DNA from: Desmodesmus armatus
Lineage: Eukaryota; Chlorophyta; Chlorophyceae; Sphaeropleales; Scenedesmaceae
DNA: 64,000 nt
Direction of reading: 5' to 3'
Assembly: GCA_007449985.2 (NCBI GenBank)
Contig: VIIQ02000001.1
Location: 762,001-826,000 of the forward strand
Under the pieces are notes generated by a model. It was given only the letters and a program-made list of their open reading frames with translations, did no database searches and was not told the origin of the DNA. Shown here one piece after another: positions 48,693 through 61,786 of this stretch (positions are counted from its first letter, which is position 1; the number at the start of each line of letters is the position of its first letter). The position numbers were made by a program, and so were the translations under genes.

Positions 48693-51600
48693 ATGATGCG
48701 CTGCTGCGCCCGCACGTTTCTCCTGTTAGCCCTAGCAGCGCTTGGTGCACGCGCGCAGGACGCCCCAGCTTATGCAGGAAGCAATCCATTCCTACAGGGT
48801 AATAATCTATTCGGCTGGATGAATGCATCTATGCGCCCGCTGCACCCTGCACCTGGCCAGGCAGTTGCAGCTGCTGGCAGTTGCGCGCAACTGTCTGACC
48901 TGCTACTGCATGTTGCTGCAGGCCCCATCGTGATCAACGAAGTGCTGGCCAAACCAGCAAATGACAGCTCGACACTATCGCAGACTTCAGACTGGAGTGT
49001 GATCACAGGCTCAGTGGAATGGCTGGAACTGGTGAATAAGGGCAGCTCGGAGGTGAGGGGCGCCTCTGGCACGGGGGTTGGCGGTCACAAGCCCACCAGC
49101 ACAGCACAGAGTCTGCAAACCATCATGTGCATATGTGCAGCAGCTGGCTGTGCTTGACGCGCACATCCATGCCATGCAAGCAGGTTTGCAGGCCAAATTC
49201 ATGGCTGTGCGCAATCATTGGCGGGTGGCACCCGCCAGCTACCAGCGGACACCTCATCCCACACGTGCCGTGCAGCACTGTAGTGTGGCGCATGTTGGGT
49301 ATCATACATGATGTACCCCGCCCCTTGTGCTGGGCTCGCATGCATCACTACTGATGTGCTGTGCGCGCGGTCGTTACATGCAGGTTGATGTGTCCGGCTG
49401 GACCATTGTGCGTGCTGACAGGGCCCCAGAGGATGGCTGGCAGCTGCCTGCAGGCGTGCGGGTGCCCGCAGCAGGCAGCATGGTCATACTGTGCCCAAGG
49501 CCGAGACGTAAGCTGACCATGCATTCGTCCGTGCAGGCATCAGGATGTTTTCCTGCCTGTATGTTGCACCACAGCGTCAAGCCCAGCAAGCTCAGCAATG
49601 CATCCAGTAAATGCATTGCATGGCATGGCTTGGCTTAGGTCGCCGGTTAGCGTACGGCCCTTGGCTTTGTGACCAGGCTGGCAGTACAGTGCAGCTGCAC
49701 TGTACAAGGCACGATGCCTTGTCAAGAATCGGAGACACAGCACAAGCATAACCCTGCGGAAACGACGCGCGTGACTCACTGACACATGCCTCTGCCACGC
49801 TTGCCTGCTTGTTTTGCACAGAGGTGCTGCCCCCAATCCCAGCATCAAGCAACGTACCAGTCGCGCAGGACATCAGGATTGGCGACAACGGGATCGCTCT
49901 CTACAAAGCTGATAAGACGTTGGCCGCATCTACAGGGCGCCTGCCTGAGTGAGTTCAGGCCACACTGACTGGGCTGTGGTGCCTGCCAGGCACATGCAAT
50001 GCTGTGTGGGTGGTGATCATCACCAGTGCGCGACACATGGGCAAGAATGCACTCCTTTGGCCGGAGGTCCCTGCGCAGGGCAGAACACGTGTTCACATAG
50101 CACCTGCTGCCTGGGTTGCTGGTACGTCCCCGATTGCCGTTACCATCACTCCATTGTTGGCTGTAGGCCTGACAACATGAGCACCTGCCGGTTGCGCCAC
50201 CGGCGAGGGGTGCAATGACCGCATTGGGGTTGTAACGTTGACATTCGTTTGGTTCCTGCTGTCGCCCTTGGGTTGCTGTCGCCCTTATGTCTGCTGCAGG
50301 GGACTACCGGGTGTGACTGTCGGGCTGCCGCAGCCAGCTGCTGCAGCTGACAATGCACAGTACACCTACCTGGAGAAGCCAACGCCTTTCCAGCCCAATT
50401 CTGCAGCCAAGGCCGGCACCGGGCCCTTCATTCAAAGGTGGGCCAGTATGGGGCAGCACCGTGCATCTACTCTCTGCATTTTCTGCGTAGTCAGCGCATT
50501 TTCAGCACATGGGCAATGCACTCCCAGCCTTTGTAGCTTGTCAAACCTGTTGTTGTCTGTCACTTTGATTTGTGACTGCAGCATCAAGGCTAATCCTGAC
50601 AGCAATGTCAGCCCCGGCAGCCCCATTGCTGTCACCGCCAAGGTGCGCCCCAACCAGGCACCTGTCGCAGCAGTGACTTTGTTGGTCCGGATCAACTATG
50701 CACCGGAGCAGCAGCTACCCATGACAGCAGCAGGCAGCCCAGGTGAGTTGATGAGAGGGAATGCAGGGTAAAAGTCGTTCAGGGAGAAGTCGCAGGCAGG
50801 TGCAGGCTCTGCAGCTGGGATCAGGCACATGAAACATAGTGCTTATTGAGAGTGTGAACACCAGCAGCCACAAGCACAACCTACTCTCGCGCAATGCGCG
50901 CATTGCACAACGCGCGCATCGCGTATTCTTGTCCAGGTTGTGCCGGTGTTGCAGTGCATTGCCGATCGCGCTGTGCAGATGCCGTTCCTCCCTTGGTGCG
51001 GCATGTAGACGGCCTCACCTGCTAGTGCCTGGGCTTCATCAATGAATGGTGCCTCAGCGCCGTCTCCGAGATTGGCAATGACCCAGTGTTCTGCCGCTCG
51101 CATGCTTTGCGTGCGCTTTTGGAATCAGTTGCAGCCTGTCCACCGAACTCAGCTGGCAGACAAACAACAACTGACGTGAAGTTTGCGGTTCGTTGCTGTG
51201 CCGCCCCGTGCAGATGCCAACGGCGAAACAACCTACAGCGCCACAATCCCTGGCACACAGCTAGCAGAGGGGACGATGGTCCGCTGGAGGGTGCAGGTGT
51301 GTCGCTGCTGCACTTGCTTGGGTGCATTGTGCAGTTCACTGGCATGTGGCAGGGGATGGGCGCTTGGAACCTGATCGTTGCTGAGGTTTGCGCTGTGCAG
51401 GGTTATCCCATCAGTGCATGTGGCATCACATATCCACAGGATGCAGACCTGTTGGTCAGAAGCCTTGTCGCACTGCATCGCACTGTGTGCAGCAAGCACC
51501 TCAGGTGGTCGCCGCACTCGACGTTCAACGGCAATGCACACGCCACTTCTGCCACTTGCACGCACTGCTTGTTGCTGCAGGCTGCTGACTCAGCTGGCAG

Positions 51601-54600
51601 CAGTAGCTTGCTGCCCACTGGCGCCGAAAAGGGGGAGCCGCAGTACGAGGGTACAGTCATCCCCATTGCAGCTGCAGAGGCGGCCGGGGCTGGACCAAAG
51701 ATTCCTGTCTTTTACTGGTGAGCACTTGCAGTTTGCGATCTTGAAGGTAGTGGGGACTGGTTGATTGATTTCTGGGAAAGCAGGACGCCTTTTCAGGGCC
51801 TGTTTGATTCAGCACAATAGCAGCTGCATCTGGCGTGGGCCTGGCGTGTGTGTGCCCGTGCACCGCCTGGCAATGTGTCTCAGCTGGCTGATGTCACGCA
51901 TCATCACCTCTTCACAGTCGTCCTCTGCAAGTGCCAAGCGCGCCTTACGCACAGCCACTGCGCATGTCCTTGCGGGACCATTCCTATAATGTTTCACGTG
52001 ATCATGGATGTCACCTCATCATGGTGGGGGTACAGAGGCTGCATTTAATGATGCGGCACCATGCACTGTCACTGCGTCTTTGACTGCGCGCATGTGCTGA
52101 AAGCCAACGCTGTACATGTGTCCTTCCGTTGTCATGTGCGACAGGTTTACAGACAATGTGCAGGCAGCCACCACCACAAATGGGCACCCTGGCAGCATCA
52201 GCTACAACGGCATCTTCTACGACAATGTGCAAGGCAACAGGCGTGGTGTGAGCTCTCTGTCCTGGCCTAAGCCCAAGTTGAAGTTTGATGTGGCTGACGA
52301 TTTCACGTGAGTGAGCTTTTCAAGCCAGGGCCGCAGCATGGATACTACAGTACGGGCTAAGCAGTCGCCTGGCTGTAGTACAACAAAAGGTGAGGGGTTT
52401 GGATAGCCCCGCAGGCAGAGATTGGACCCAGTGCTGGTGTGCGCGTTACGCAGTGTCCAACCTGTAAGCCCCCACTTGTCTATGCATAGGGTGGTTGGGC
52501 ATGCACCTGCCCAGTGTCTTGTGGTGATGCCACCTTGGCAAGCACAGGCACTGGCATTGCTGACAGCTACTGCATTGCATGTCTGTGTGCAGCATGCGTC
52601 AGGACATCCCCCCATTCAGCAATGTGAAGTTGAACTCCTACTACTATGAGATTGGGGAGAGGAGCTTCATGAAGGAGCACGTGGCTTACCAGGTGGGGGG
52701 CTCTGGACAAGTAGCAGGCCAAGTAATCTTGACGTATGATCATCAAATCCATCGGGGTATACCCATCTCGTCAACCGGTGGTCAAGCGAGTCATTGAGGC
52801 TCAATTCCAGGTTCCTTTCTTTTGGCTCTTCCAAACATATTGATAAGCACCTGGGTTAGATGCATGTGCAGGGCTGCCAGAAAGCATTGTGGCTGTGCTG
52901 GTGACTGGGTGTGTGCTGCATCAGTATAGCGCCATCAAGGGTTGTACTGACGTACGGCTTGTGTTTTGTTTTTGTCCTGCAGGTCATGGCTGATGAGGGT
53001 GTGATTGCTCCCATCAGTGACTATGTGCGGATCTACCTCAACGGGAAGTTCTACGGACTGTATGGCCTCATTGAAAATGTGAGGCACTGGTCCACCAGTT
53101 CCTGTGACTGCTGCGTATGTCACTGGCATGCCAGCTCCTGCCACACAAGTTGCAGATGCCGTTATGGGCAGTGGTTTGCACGTGGTGCGCGCCAATCATT
53201 AGAAAGGTCCTCACCATGGTCATTTTCATGCATATTGTTTGACAGCGGGCTGAAGCTGGTCAAAATGGGTTGCGGTACCAGCTTTGGGATCAGCGTGTTG
53301 CATTGGGGGTGGTAGCGTGAGGTGTGGCTGCAAAGAGCCAGGGCATGCTGGCAATCTTGCCAGCTTCAAACACCATACCAGATGCTCACGCAACCGCCAT
53401 CCCACCCAACATCTGCTGCCCTTGTGTGTGCATCACACCGGCAGGTTGACAACAACATGTTGGAACGGTACAAGCTGCCAACCTACGGGCCCATTTTCAA
53501 GTCAGAGTCTGGCGAGCTGTCCAACTTGCGCTGGGACCTGCCAGCGGGTGAGATGCCGTCATATTACTCACGGCCCAACCGCAAGCAGTTCAGCGGGGAT
53601 TGGTCCCTGCTGGCTGATCTCACAAAGGGCCTGGCGGGAGGAGGGCCTGGCACAAGGTGGGGGTCTTTGAAGGCAGCTGTGACCCGACAGTAGCGCTAGG
53701 ACAGACACCAAGTGACTGCCGCTGCCTCTGCGGCTTGGCGAGTTGGTGACGTAGTGTTCACGTGCAGAATTGAGTAGTGTCAGGTGCCTGCATGTAAATT
53801 CTGCACTGATTGCTGGTCCTGTGTTGGCAAAACCTGAGCAAGACTGGCTTGGAGCCCCAGGTTGGCAACAGTCCAATGCGTACACTTTGCTGTTGACACA
53901 GTGATGTGGTACCTCAGTCATCAACACCCGTGGAACAGAACCTCTTTGGGCCGCACAGCCATTTGCGCAGTCGCCCAGCGCCTCATGTTGCTGACTGGTC
54001 CATCCCGCTGCCGCTGCCTTGGTTGTTCACACTCTCAGGACGTCATTTGTCTTTGATGCGCTCAATCTGCCAGCCGTCATCAACGAGAATGCAGTGCAGA
54101 CCCTGCTGCTGAACCAGGACAGGTGCACCAAGAACTTCCTGGTGTACTACAACCCTGACACAAAGGAGTGGATCAGGTGGGCTGATTAGTCATCACAGGC
54201 TCACCATGGCAATGACGGCTCCGTCGCGGTGTCTGTGCAACTTCACAGTGTGTCACTGTCTTGCGCTTTGGATGTTCATTGTCATCATCGCAGTGATAGC
54301 AGGTTTCTCTTTGCCACTAGCTTTTGACCCACAAGCTGGCGGCTTCGGCATGTCACAAATGCGGTCATACTTTGCTGCGGTTCTGCAGGCTTCCCTGGGA
54401 TGTGGAGACCGCTTTTGCCCAGGACAACGGCCTGGGTGGAGCGCCTGGTCCCTACTACTGTGTGCTGGCCTGCGAGCAGTGGAACAGCCCCCTGTACTGC
54501 GACAGTGAACACCCACAGGTGAGGCCAGGCAGGCAGGCACACATGTGATGGCTACTGGCTCTCCCCCCAGTCACTGATACATGCAAGTTGCGCTGAAAGA

Positions 54601-57334
54601 TGCAGCACCGGTACCTGCGGCTGAACCCGTGGGGCTGTCACACGGTGTTTTTCACGGGTGGGGGCCATAATCAAACTAGATGGACGGATAGTTGGTATGG
54701 ATGGGCGTCTTGCAAATGCATCACTTGTACGCACACGTCGTACGTATCCTGCAGTGCCATGCACACCGCCATTAAGCCTTTGAGCCCTACGGGTAGATGC
54801 ATTACCCAGTGCAATGACTGCTTTGTGCCAAAAACTGACGCCGTGCTCTGAAGCTGAGTGCTGCTTCGTTTGGCTGGTACGTTGCATCTCAGGATATTGC
54901 CGGCATCCAGACGCCATGGGGCACCGTCACTGCAGTGGGCATGAACACTTACCAGGGCTCAGCCGTGCAAGGTCGCAGGAGGCTTGCGCAGTCCAACCGT
55001 ACCCGCATTCGTGCGGAAGGTGACAAGCCGGTGAGCACCGACCTCCTGCTGCCAGTTTTAATGCTGTGAAGCCTCGTCTGCGAATGCTGCAACATACAGG
55101 GCATGTGCAGCCAATACAACTATGTAGCAAGCAAGCATGCTGCTCAACAGGGGCCCTTCTGTGCTAGGCGCTGACTCCAAATCCACGCCCACTGCCGCGC
55201 ACTACTGTGTTGCATATGCAGCTGACCTTCCCTCAGTCACCAGACTGGGCGAACCCAGACCGCGTCCAGTATGGGACAAGGAGCGGCATTGGCGCGGCCA
55301 GCACCTTCAACCACCTGACAGATGCTATCTTGGATGTGGAGGCTACCCGTCTGATGTACTTCCGCCGTCTGCGCACGTTGGCGGACAAATACTACGGCCA
55401 GGGCCGGCTGCGCCAGGTACGGTTGCATGGTCACCATGCTTAGTAAGCTGGACTCAGAATCAAACAGCAGGGCTTGCTCCCCTGACCTTTTGCCAGTGTG
55501 GCATGATGCCGGGCATGGTAGCCACCCCACATTGACAGCGCTGTCAATGTCGTGTAGCTGTGCTAGCACAAACACACTGCAACAAACATGCAAGTGTGAA
55601 ACAGACACCTGTCAGCATTGTGATCTGTGTGCCACATTCAGCGGGGAATGTGTCCAGCACATGCTTGCATGATGTGGGCCTGGGTTGGGTGTTTGGCACC
55701 GTTGACTGGGACGGAGTGGGCCTGCACTGGCAGTGCTTGTTCACTGTCACGTATCTGCGTTGATGCAAGTGGCTGGCTGGTCTCACTGTTGTTGCCCTTC
55801 TGTTGACTGCAGCTTGTTGACGTTGCATGGGGCCGCATCAAGGGCTTTGCTGCTGAGGACAATGCCCTGTGGAAGGCAGGGGACGGCACAAGGGGCTACC
55901 AGCAGATCACCGAGGAGTTCATTCCTATCAGGGCGAAGCAGCTTCTGCAGGTGAGCACCTTTGGGGGGGGGCGTGCTTCAAGGGAATTGCAACTTGCTAA
56001 TGTGCTGCTGTGTCATTACGATCGTCCCTGCAGCTTTGCAACTGCCATTCAACCCACGTGCAGTCATCAAAGTTGTGATTCAGCATGTCATTTCACTGAA
56101 AAGACAAAGTAGGAAAATTGTGATGCCGCATATATGATAGTATCATGTATAGACCTCCACAGCGGTGCAGCGGGCTGCAACATCACACTGACCAGCGGTG
56201 CAGCGGGCTGCAACATCACACTGACCAGCGGTGCAGCGGGCTGCAACATCACACTGACCAGCGGTGCAGAGGGCTGCAACATCACACTGACCAGCGGTGC
56301 AGCGGGCTGCAACATCACACTGACCAGCGGTGCAGCGGGCTGCAACATCACACTGACCAGCGGTGCAGAGGGCTGCAACATCACACTGACCAGCGGTGCA
56401 GCGGGCTGCAACATCACACTGACCAGCGGTGCAGAGGGCTGCAACATCACACTGACCAGCGGTGCAGCGGGCTGCAACATCACACTGACCAGCGGTGCAG
56501 AGGGCTGCAACATCACACTGACCAGCGGTGCAGCGGGCTGCAACATCACACTGACCAGCGGTGCAGAGGGCTGCAACATCACACTGACCAGCTAGTTTTG
56601 CTTGTGTCTTGCCGCTGCAGACCTACGGCCCAGGAGGTGCCAACCCCCTCCTGCCAGGCCCCCAGGACAACTCCCAAGTCAGCCTCGGCATCGATTCTGT
56701 CAAGGTGGAAAGCCCCAGGGAACAGTCCTATATCGCCCTGGCTGTTCGGAGCCCACAGGGCCAGGCTGTTGACATCAGCAACTGGAAGGTGACTTCAGGC
56801 AGTACAACATGGAGCTTCCCACCAGGTAGGGTCCCTCTGGTAATTTGTGGCCTCTCCCTTCAAAGGCTAAGTTAGCAACTTGTGCCTATTGTCAGCTGTC
56901 ACGCCTAAGCACACCGCTTGTGTGTTGCAGCATGAGGGGATCAGCGCTGGAGGGGATCAGGCATCACGTCTGAAGTTGCGTGTGACAAGCACAGCATCAC
57001 TGTTCATGCAAAGGGGTCTGTAGCAAGGCTTGCATCTGCGCAAGGTTTGCCGCTGCTTGATTGCTCCAGGTCCTGCTGAGTCTGCTTACATGACCGTCAT
57101 GCATGGCATGCACTGCCTGCTTTGTTGACCTTTGTTTCAGGTACTGTCATCCCACCTGGCAAGCCGCTGCACCTGAGCCCCAGTGTGGCAGCCTTCAGGT
57201 CCCGCTCCAACAGCCCTAAGGCCGGGGAGTCTGTGTTTGTCATCCAAGCACCAGACGGCCTTATTTCCGCTGATAGCGGCAGTGTGAATTGGAGTGTGGA
57301 GGATGAGAATGGGCAGCGCATCAACTTCTCATAG
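48693..57334 (+). CDS. Secreted LTD-CotH kinase-LTD protein
   Basis: Eighteen exons: 48693-49052, 49384-49507, 49822-49948, 50300-50437, 50582-50742, 51214-51296, 51581-51717, 52145-52306, 52593-52692, 52983-53078, 53445-53656, 54039-54176, 54389-54518, 54893-55030, 55222-55416, 55813-55950, 56621-56825, 57141-57334. Every phase fits, giving an unbroken 945 residues. Residues 1-21 are a signal peptide (FLLLALAALGARA). A lamin-tail-type domain follows (PIVINEVLAKP, VEWLELVNKGSSE, DVSGWTIV, about 75-195). A beta-rich linker leads to the CotH domain, about 425-815, with YVRIYLNGKFYGLYGLIENV, the NxD motif in LLNQDRCTKNF (about Asp594) and the metal site LPWDVE (about Asp617). A second lamin-tail domain ends the protein. 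CotH proteins phosphorylate secreted proteins; substrates here are unknown. Confidence 0.92.
56161..56589. repeat. 33-bp intronic minisatellite, 13 units
   Basis: Thirteen complete 33-base units lie in the intron between CotH exons 16 and 17. Units come in two forms that differ at one base pair region (GCAGCG or GCAGAG). In order they read A A A E A A E A E A E A E, so the right part is a 66-base dimer array. Because 33 is divisible by three, several frames stay open on both strands. Confidence 0.95.
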
Positions 57335-58944
57335 GGATGCTGCTGGGTGGGGTTGAGTGACGGTAGTAACAAGGACCGGTATGATCGGGATGCTGTTGAT
57401 GACAGTTGACATGGTGCTGCTGATATATATCAGTGGAGTGCAATATAGTAGCAAGGTCGTGCATTCATTCTTTGCGTCAGCATCCAGCATGCACAATCAT
57501 CAGAGCAGCAGTGGTTTGCCACCAAGCTTGACATGCTGTCGTCTGGGGCTGCTTGGTTGCTTGGGATGGCTGCATGCCCTGTGGCTGCAGCTATGTCACA
57601 GCAATGATTGTGTGGTGTGGCTGATGCTCCAAGCGGTGCCTCCAAGCCATTCAACGCAGCAAAGGTGCCATCAAGGTTGCACCGTACTTGACTTGAAAGT
57701 TGCGTTCGCAAGTATCATGCAGTGAGACAGCTTGTGTGAACGGGGCATTAGAAGGGTTATGTGAGGGGGCGCGCAGCGCACCAGATATTGCCTCCTTGGT
57801 TGTCAATGGGCAGCTTGCTGTTGTGGTACTGCATATGTTTCAACTAGGCTGCAGTGCTTTTGCAAAGAAGCACCAATCAGTTGGCTGGCTGGGTGACAGG
57901 AATTCAAGCATGAGGGATTGCTGGGCCTGCGGTTTACGGTGACAAAGTATACAGCATGGTGTGGAGTGGGGCTGTTGGGTGAGGGTGTGAGAACTCATGA
58001 TTGAAGGCATGTTGGTGAGTGAAGGTGACACACTATGATCGGGTGGTGCAACGTGCAGCAGCACATATGTCCTCAGTTGCTGAAGTTACAGTGCACCAAT
58101 CATAGCACATACAGCAACGCGTTGATACTGGCAGATGCACATCACCTTCATCGCCAGTGACGCAAGCCACTGCTCTGTACATGTCAAGTGCAGAGCTGTC
58201 CTTGCCGGCCAATACATGGTCGGCACCAGCTTCCCAGACCCAAACACGAACACAAAATCCAATACGTGGTCAGTCCACTGCCATGTGGCTGCATCTGTTT
58301 GCTAGTGCACCTCAGACGCAGTCTCACAGCAGCAACAGCCTATCTAGCCTTGTCATAGGCTTCACACAGGCCCAGTCGCAGGGCTGTCGAGACAACAAAA
58401 GTCAGCGGGTTCTGCACACAGCCATGTGCAAAACCCAGCAAAATGTCACATTGCATTTGCAGCAGTGGCACGAATGTCTAGCCCTGAGGTGCCTATATGC
58501 TTGCTCTTTCACAAACCCTGCTGCCTCATGCTCACACACTAAGATGCCACTCCAAACCATGACAACACATCACAGCACATGGTGTCCTAAGTGCACCACA
58601 CTCCCACACACAACTTCACAGCTTGCCCCTTGAACACTGTTTGGGACCTAACCATGCCCTGTTACGTCGACCAAAGCAGACGAACTTGCGGCAGTTTGTA
58701 GCAGCACCCATTGTGCATCATATGTTGACATGGTGGGCTTTGCTGTCAGTGCTGCAGCTGGTGCTGCTGGCAGCTGCCATCAACAGCTGCTCCTTGGCAC
58801 GTCACTGTTCTGCTGTATGTAGCCCACCGCCTTGACAATCAACCGACAACCCAAGAAATCACCCACCCTATGTCACACCCTTGTAGCTCACACAACCGCA
58901 GCTCTTATTATCAAAGGTCATCTGTTCGGCTGTCCAGGCATGGC
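57335..58944. other. Spacer between convergent genes
   Basis: Should contain the 3' ends of the CotH and first hydrolase transcripts. A plus-strand frame at about 58157-58633 is Ser/Gln/Thr-rich without recognisable motifs, and I do not call it a gene. Confidence 0.5.
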
Positions 58945-61786
58945 TTACCGACCGAACAGGCCAAACAAGCCATTGAACAGGCCAGTAGGCCGCCTCTGCT
59001 GTGGCTGTGGCTGGGGTGCAGGTGCAGGTGCAGGTGCAGGCTGAGGGACAGGCCTCTGAGGGGGCTCTGCTGCACGGGGCTGGGGAGCTGGGGCAGGAGC
59101 TGGGGCTGTCCATGTAGGTGCTGGGGTGGGGGCTGGCTGAGGGGCAGGGGCAGGGTTGCCGCCCTTGCTGCCGCTGCCGCCTCCGTTGCCATTGCTGTTG
59201 AAGATGCCGCCCTCCAGGTCTGCGACGGCGGCAGCTGCGGCTGCAGCACCCTTGGCAGCGTAGGTCTGTAGGCACCAAACAGGCAGGCGGGCGGTCGGGC
59301 AGGCAGGCAGGCAGACCGACAGGGGTGATAAAATTGCAACGGTGCTGGTCAACCACACCCACATGCATGGGCCGTCCATCAGCGTTTGCTGCGCTAGGTT
59401 CCCAGCTGCTGTCATCGGCTGATAGTGCTGCTCATCGGATGCTGGCAGTACCTTGCAGAGCATTCTCAGCTGTTGCTGGCTCCTTGCGCAGCGCCTGTGA
59501 CCGTTAAATACTGCCGAGCACCAACTTACCCTAGATGCAATGACTTCGATGTTGTGCTTTGCAATCTCCGGCATGAGGGAGAAGTCGCGGTAGGTGCCTG
59601 AGCCTGTAGTGGAGTCAGGGTAGATACCAAACATATCCCAGCTGGCCATGCCCCAGACGAAGATCTCGCTGACTGGGTAGGTCCTGATGCCGGGGCTGCT
59701 CAGCCACTGCATGGACTTCTGGTAGAACTCACGCCTGAATGCTGCCAGGTCACCACGCTTCCAGGGATCGCGGCTGGCATCGTAGGTGCCTGCCACGCCG
59801 GCCCATGGCTGCTTGGCAGTCATTTGGGCAGAGGCGGAAATCTGCGGTGCAGCAATGAAGGGAGGCAACATTCAAGCCTTGGGTGATTGAACGCAGCCCC
59901 AACTGTCTGCACTCTGGCCCACGTGCCATTTGATAAGTGCATGCAAAATTATGGAGTTGCTGTTGACGAGAGGGGCAGCATGCCATTTGGCACAATATAG
60001 TGTTGCTATCAAGGCCTCCACAGCTGCACGCCACAGAGCACCTTATCGATGATATCAGCCGCAAAACAAGGCTCACCGCGCCATTGCCGTTCTGTCCACC
60101 GCCGATGCCGAACTCCGAGTAGTGCAGCTCGATCTTGCCGGCGTTGGCAAGGCCGGCCAGGTTGACACCACCTCCGAAGCTCTTCAGAGCGTCGCCGACG
60201 TTGAATGCGGAGTTCTCGAACTCGCTCATGCCGAAACCGGGACCGCTGTAAGGTGCATACGCGGAGATACCAACGAAGTCGATCTTGTTGGAGATCAGGT
60301 CGCGCACAGCACCGCCGTCGATGCCTGGGACGGGGTAGCGAGCGGCACGCTGGCCGGAGCCAAGCAGGAAACCAACCAGACCGGAGCCTTGAGGTGGGTG
60401 GGTCTCTGTAGCGTCCAGGGCGTTGAAGTTCAGTCCGATACCGACCTTCACGTCGGCGTGCTTGTTGCCGATGATGTTCTTGATGGCGGAAATCATCGTG
60501 GCCCACTGTGATGTGTATCGCATGATGGTGGCAGACATCTCCCCTGCAGGATGCAAACAGGGTGGCAGCAACGGTACATGTGGGGTTAGCATAATGTACA
60601 TGCCCCAACACATCTGCAAATGAGCTGACGGCTCTGCTGTGTGCTCCCAACCCCTTCGTCGCATGCACATGGCAGCAGCAGTAGTCCACAAACCGATGCT
60701 TTTGCTGCTGCAGTTATCTGGCAGTGCTGGTTATATGTGCATGAGGCACTCGTGCGCTCCCACTGCATAACTTACCCTGCAGGCCCATGTACACAACAGG
60801 GCGGTGCCTGTCATGGGGTGTGGGGAGGGCTCCCTCAGAAGCAACTGTCTCCAGAGCATCCCTCATTGCCTCAGCCAGGGGGATTGTCATGACGTCAGCA
60901 TATGAGTAGCCATTGTGCTTGTCATAGGGGCCAAATAGCAAGCCATTACGCCAGATACCCCTACAAGAAAAGAGTTCAGCAAGACGCCAGGCAGCAGCAG
61001 GAGCAGCAGAGGCAGCAGGAGCAACAGTGAGAACGTGCAAATCAGCTAGCAGTAGGAGCAGCAGCTGTGTGTGGGTGTTAACCTTGGCAGGACAACTGTG
61101 CACCAGAATCAGTACACATGCTTCCATGGTGCATCATAAGAAATCTATTGAGCTGCACGGTATCAGGCATGATTGCACCCTTGGATCCAGCCTTGTGTGG
61201 CACCAACGTAGACCATGCAAGTCTGCCACCTGAGCTCCCTGCAGTGTTCTTCAACTGCCAGTTGGCTTAGCCAAGACCGTGCTGGTTGATCGGCTGCAGC
61301 TACATTGCAGATAGCCCGCCCCTCACCTGTTGAGTCCGTCATCCAAGTGGGGACGCACGTAGGGGATGAAGCCCTGCCTCAGGGCCTCAGCAAGGCAGTA
61401 GGTCATGGACTTCTTGAACTCTGCCATTTTCCCTGGGGTCCACGCCAAGCATGTACCCCTGTCGCTGCCGCCTGTGGTGTGCAGGTAGCAGTACTGGGAG
61501 ACACCAAATCCATCCTCACGCGGCATCCAGTGGTGAGTGGGCACGAAGTTGAGCCTGTTGCCCTTGCTGACAGAGCGTGCGCGCCACACCATGTCAAGGC
61601 AGCGCGACCAGGCCTTGCCATCACGCCCAGTTTCCAGTGCCCAGTCGAACTCTCCCATCAGCAGGACCGAGGGCTCAGCTGGCCTGATCTGTAGTCCTTT
61701 GTGGGTGAGTATGCTGCTGCTGTGGCTGCACATGCAACCAGCAGCAGTAGCGCGATGCCACTGCTGCAAAGCCCGCGCTGCTGCAT
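58945..61786 (-). CDS. Clan GH-A-like glycoside hydrolase, proline-rich tail (paralogue 1)
   Basis: Exons: 61327-61786, 60776-60960, 60077-60543, 59530-59841, 58945-59265; about 581 residues. The ATG at 61786 begins a good signal peptide (LLLLVACAATAAA), but it is one base out of frame with the conserved part that follows (RPAEPSVLLMGEF); the in-frame ATG is at 61769. TIM-barrel features: LLMGEFDWALE, a probable acid/base Glu in LQGEMSATI spanning an intron, VGIGLNFNALD, DFVGISAYAPY, the probable nucleophile in LHYSEFGIGGG, and EIFVWGMASWDMFGIYP at the last strand. The pattern resembles GH113 and GH5 beta-mannanases, but family and substrate are not certain. The tail is Pro/Ala/Gln-rich and ends GLFNGLFGLFGR. 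Likely secreted and wall-directed. Confidence 0.75.

Noticed and set aside
56161..56589. CRISPR-like array
   Set aside because: Units are directly adjacent with no spacers, and the window is eukaryotic.
56088..56792. Open frames on both strands of the 33-bp array, such as repeated SGAAGCNITLT
   Set aside because: The array sits in an intron between two well supported CotH exons, and the open frames follow from the unit length being divisible by three.
58157..58633. 158-residue plus-strand frame
   Set aside because: Low-complexity Ser/Thr/Gln composition, no motif and no splice partners.
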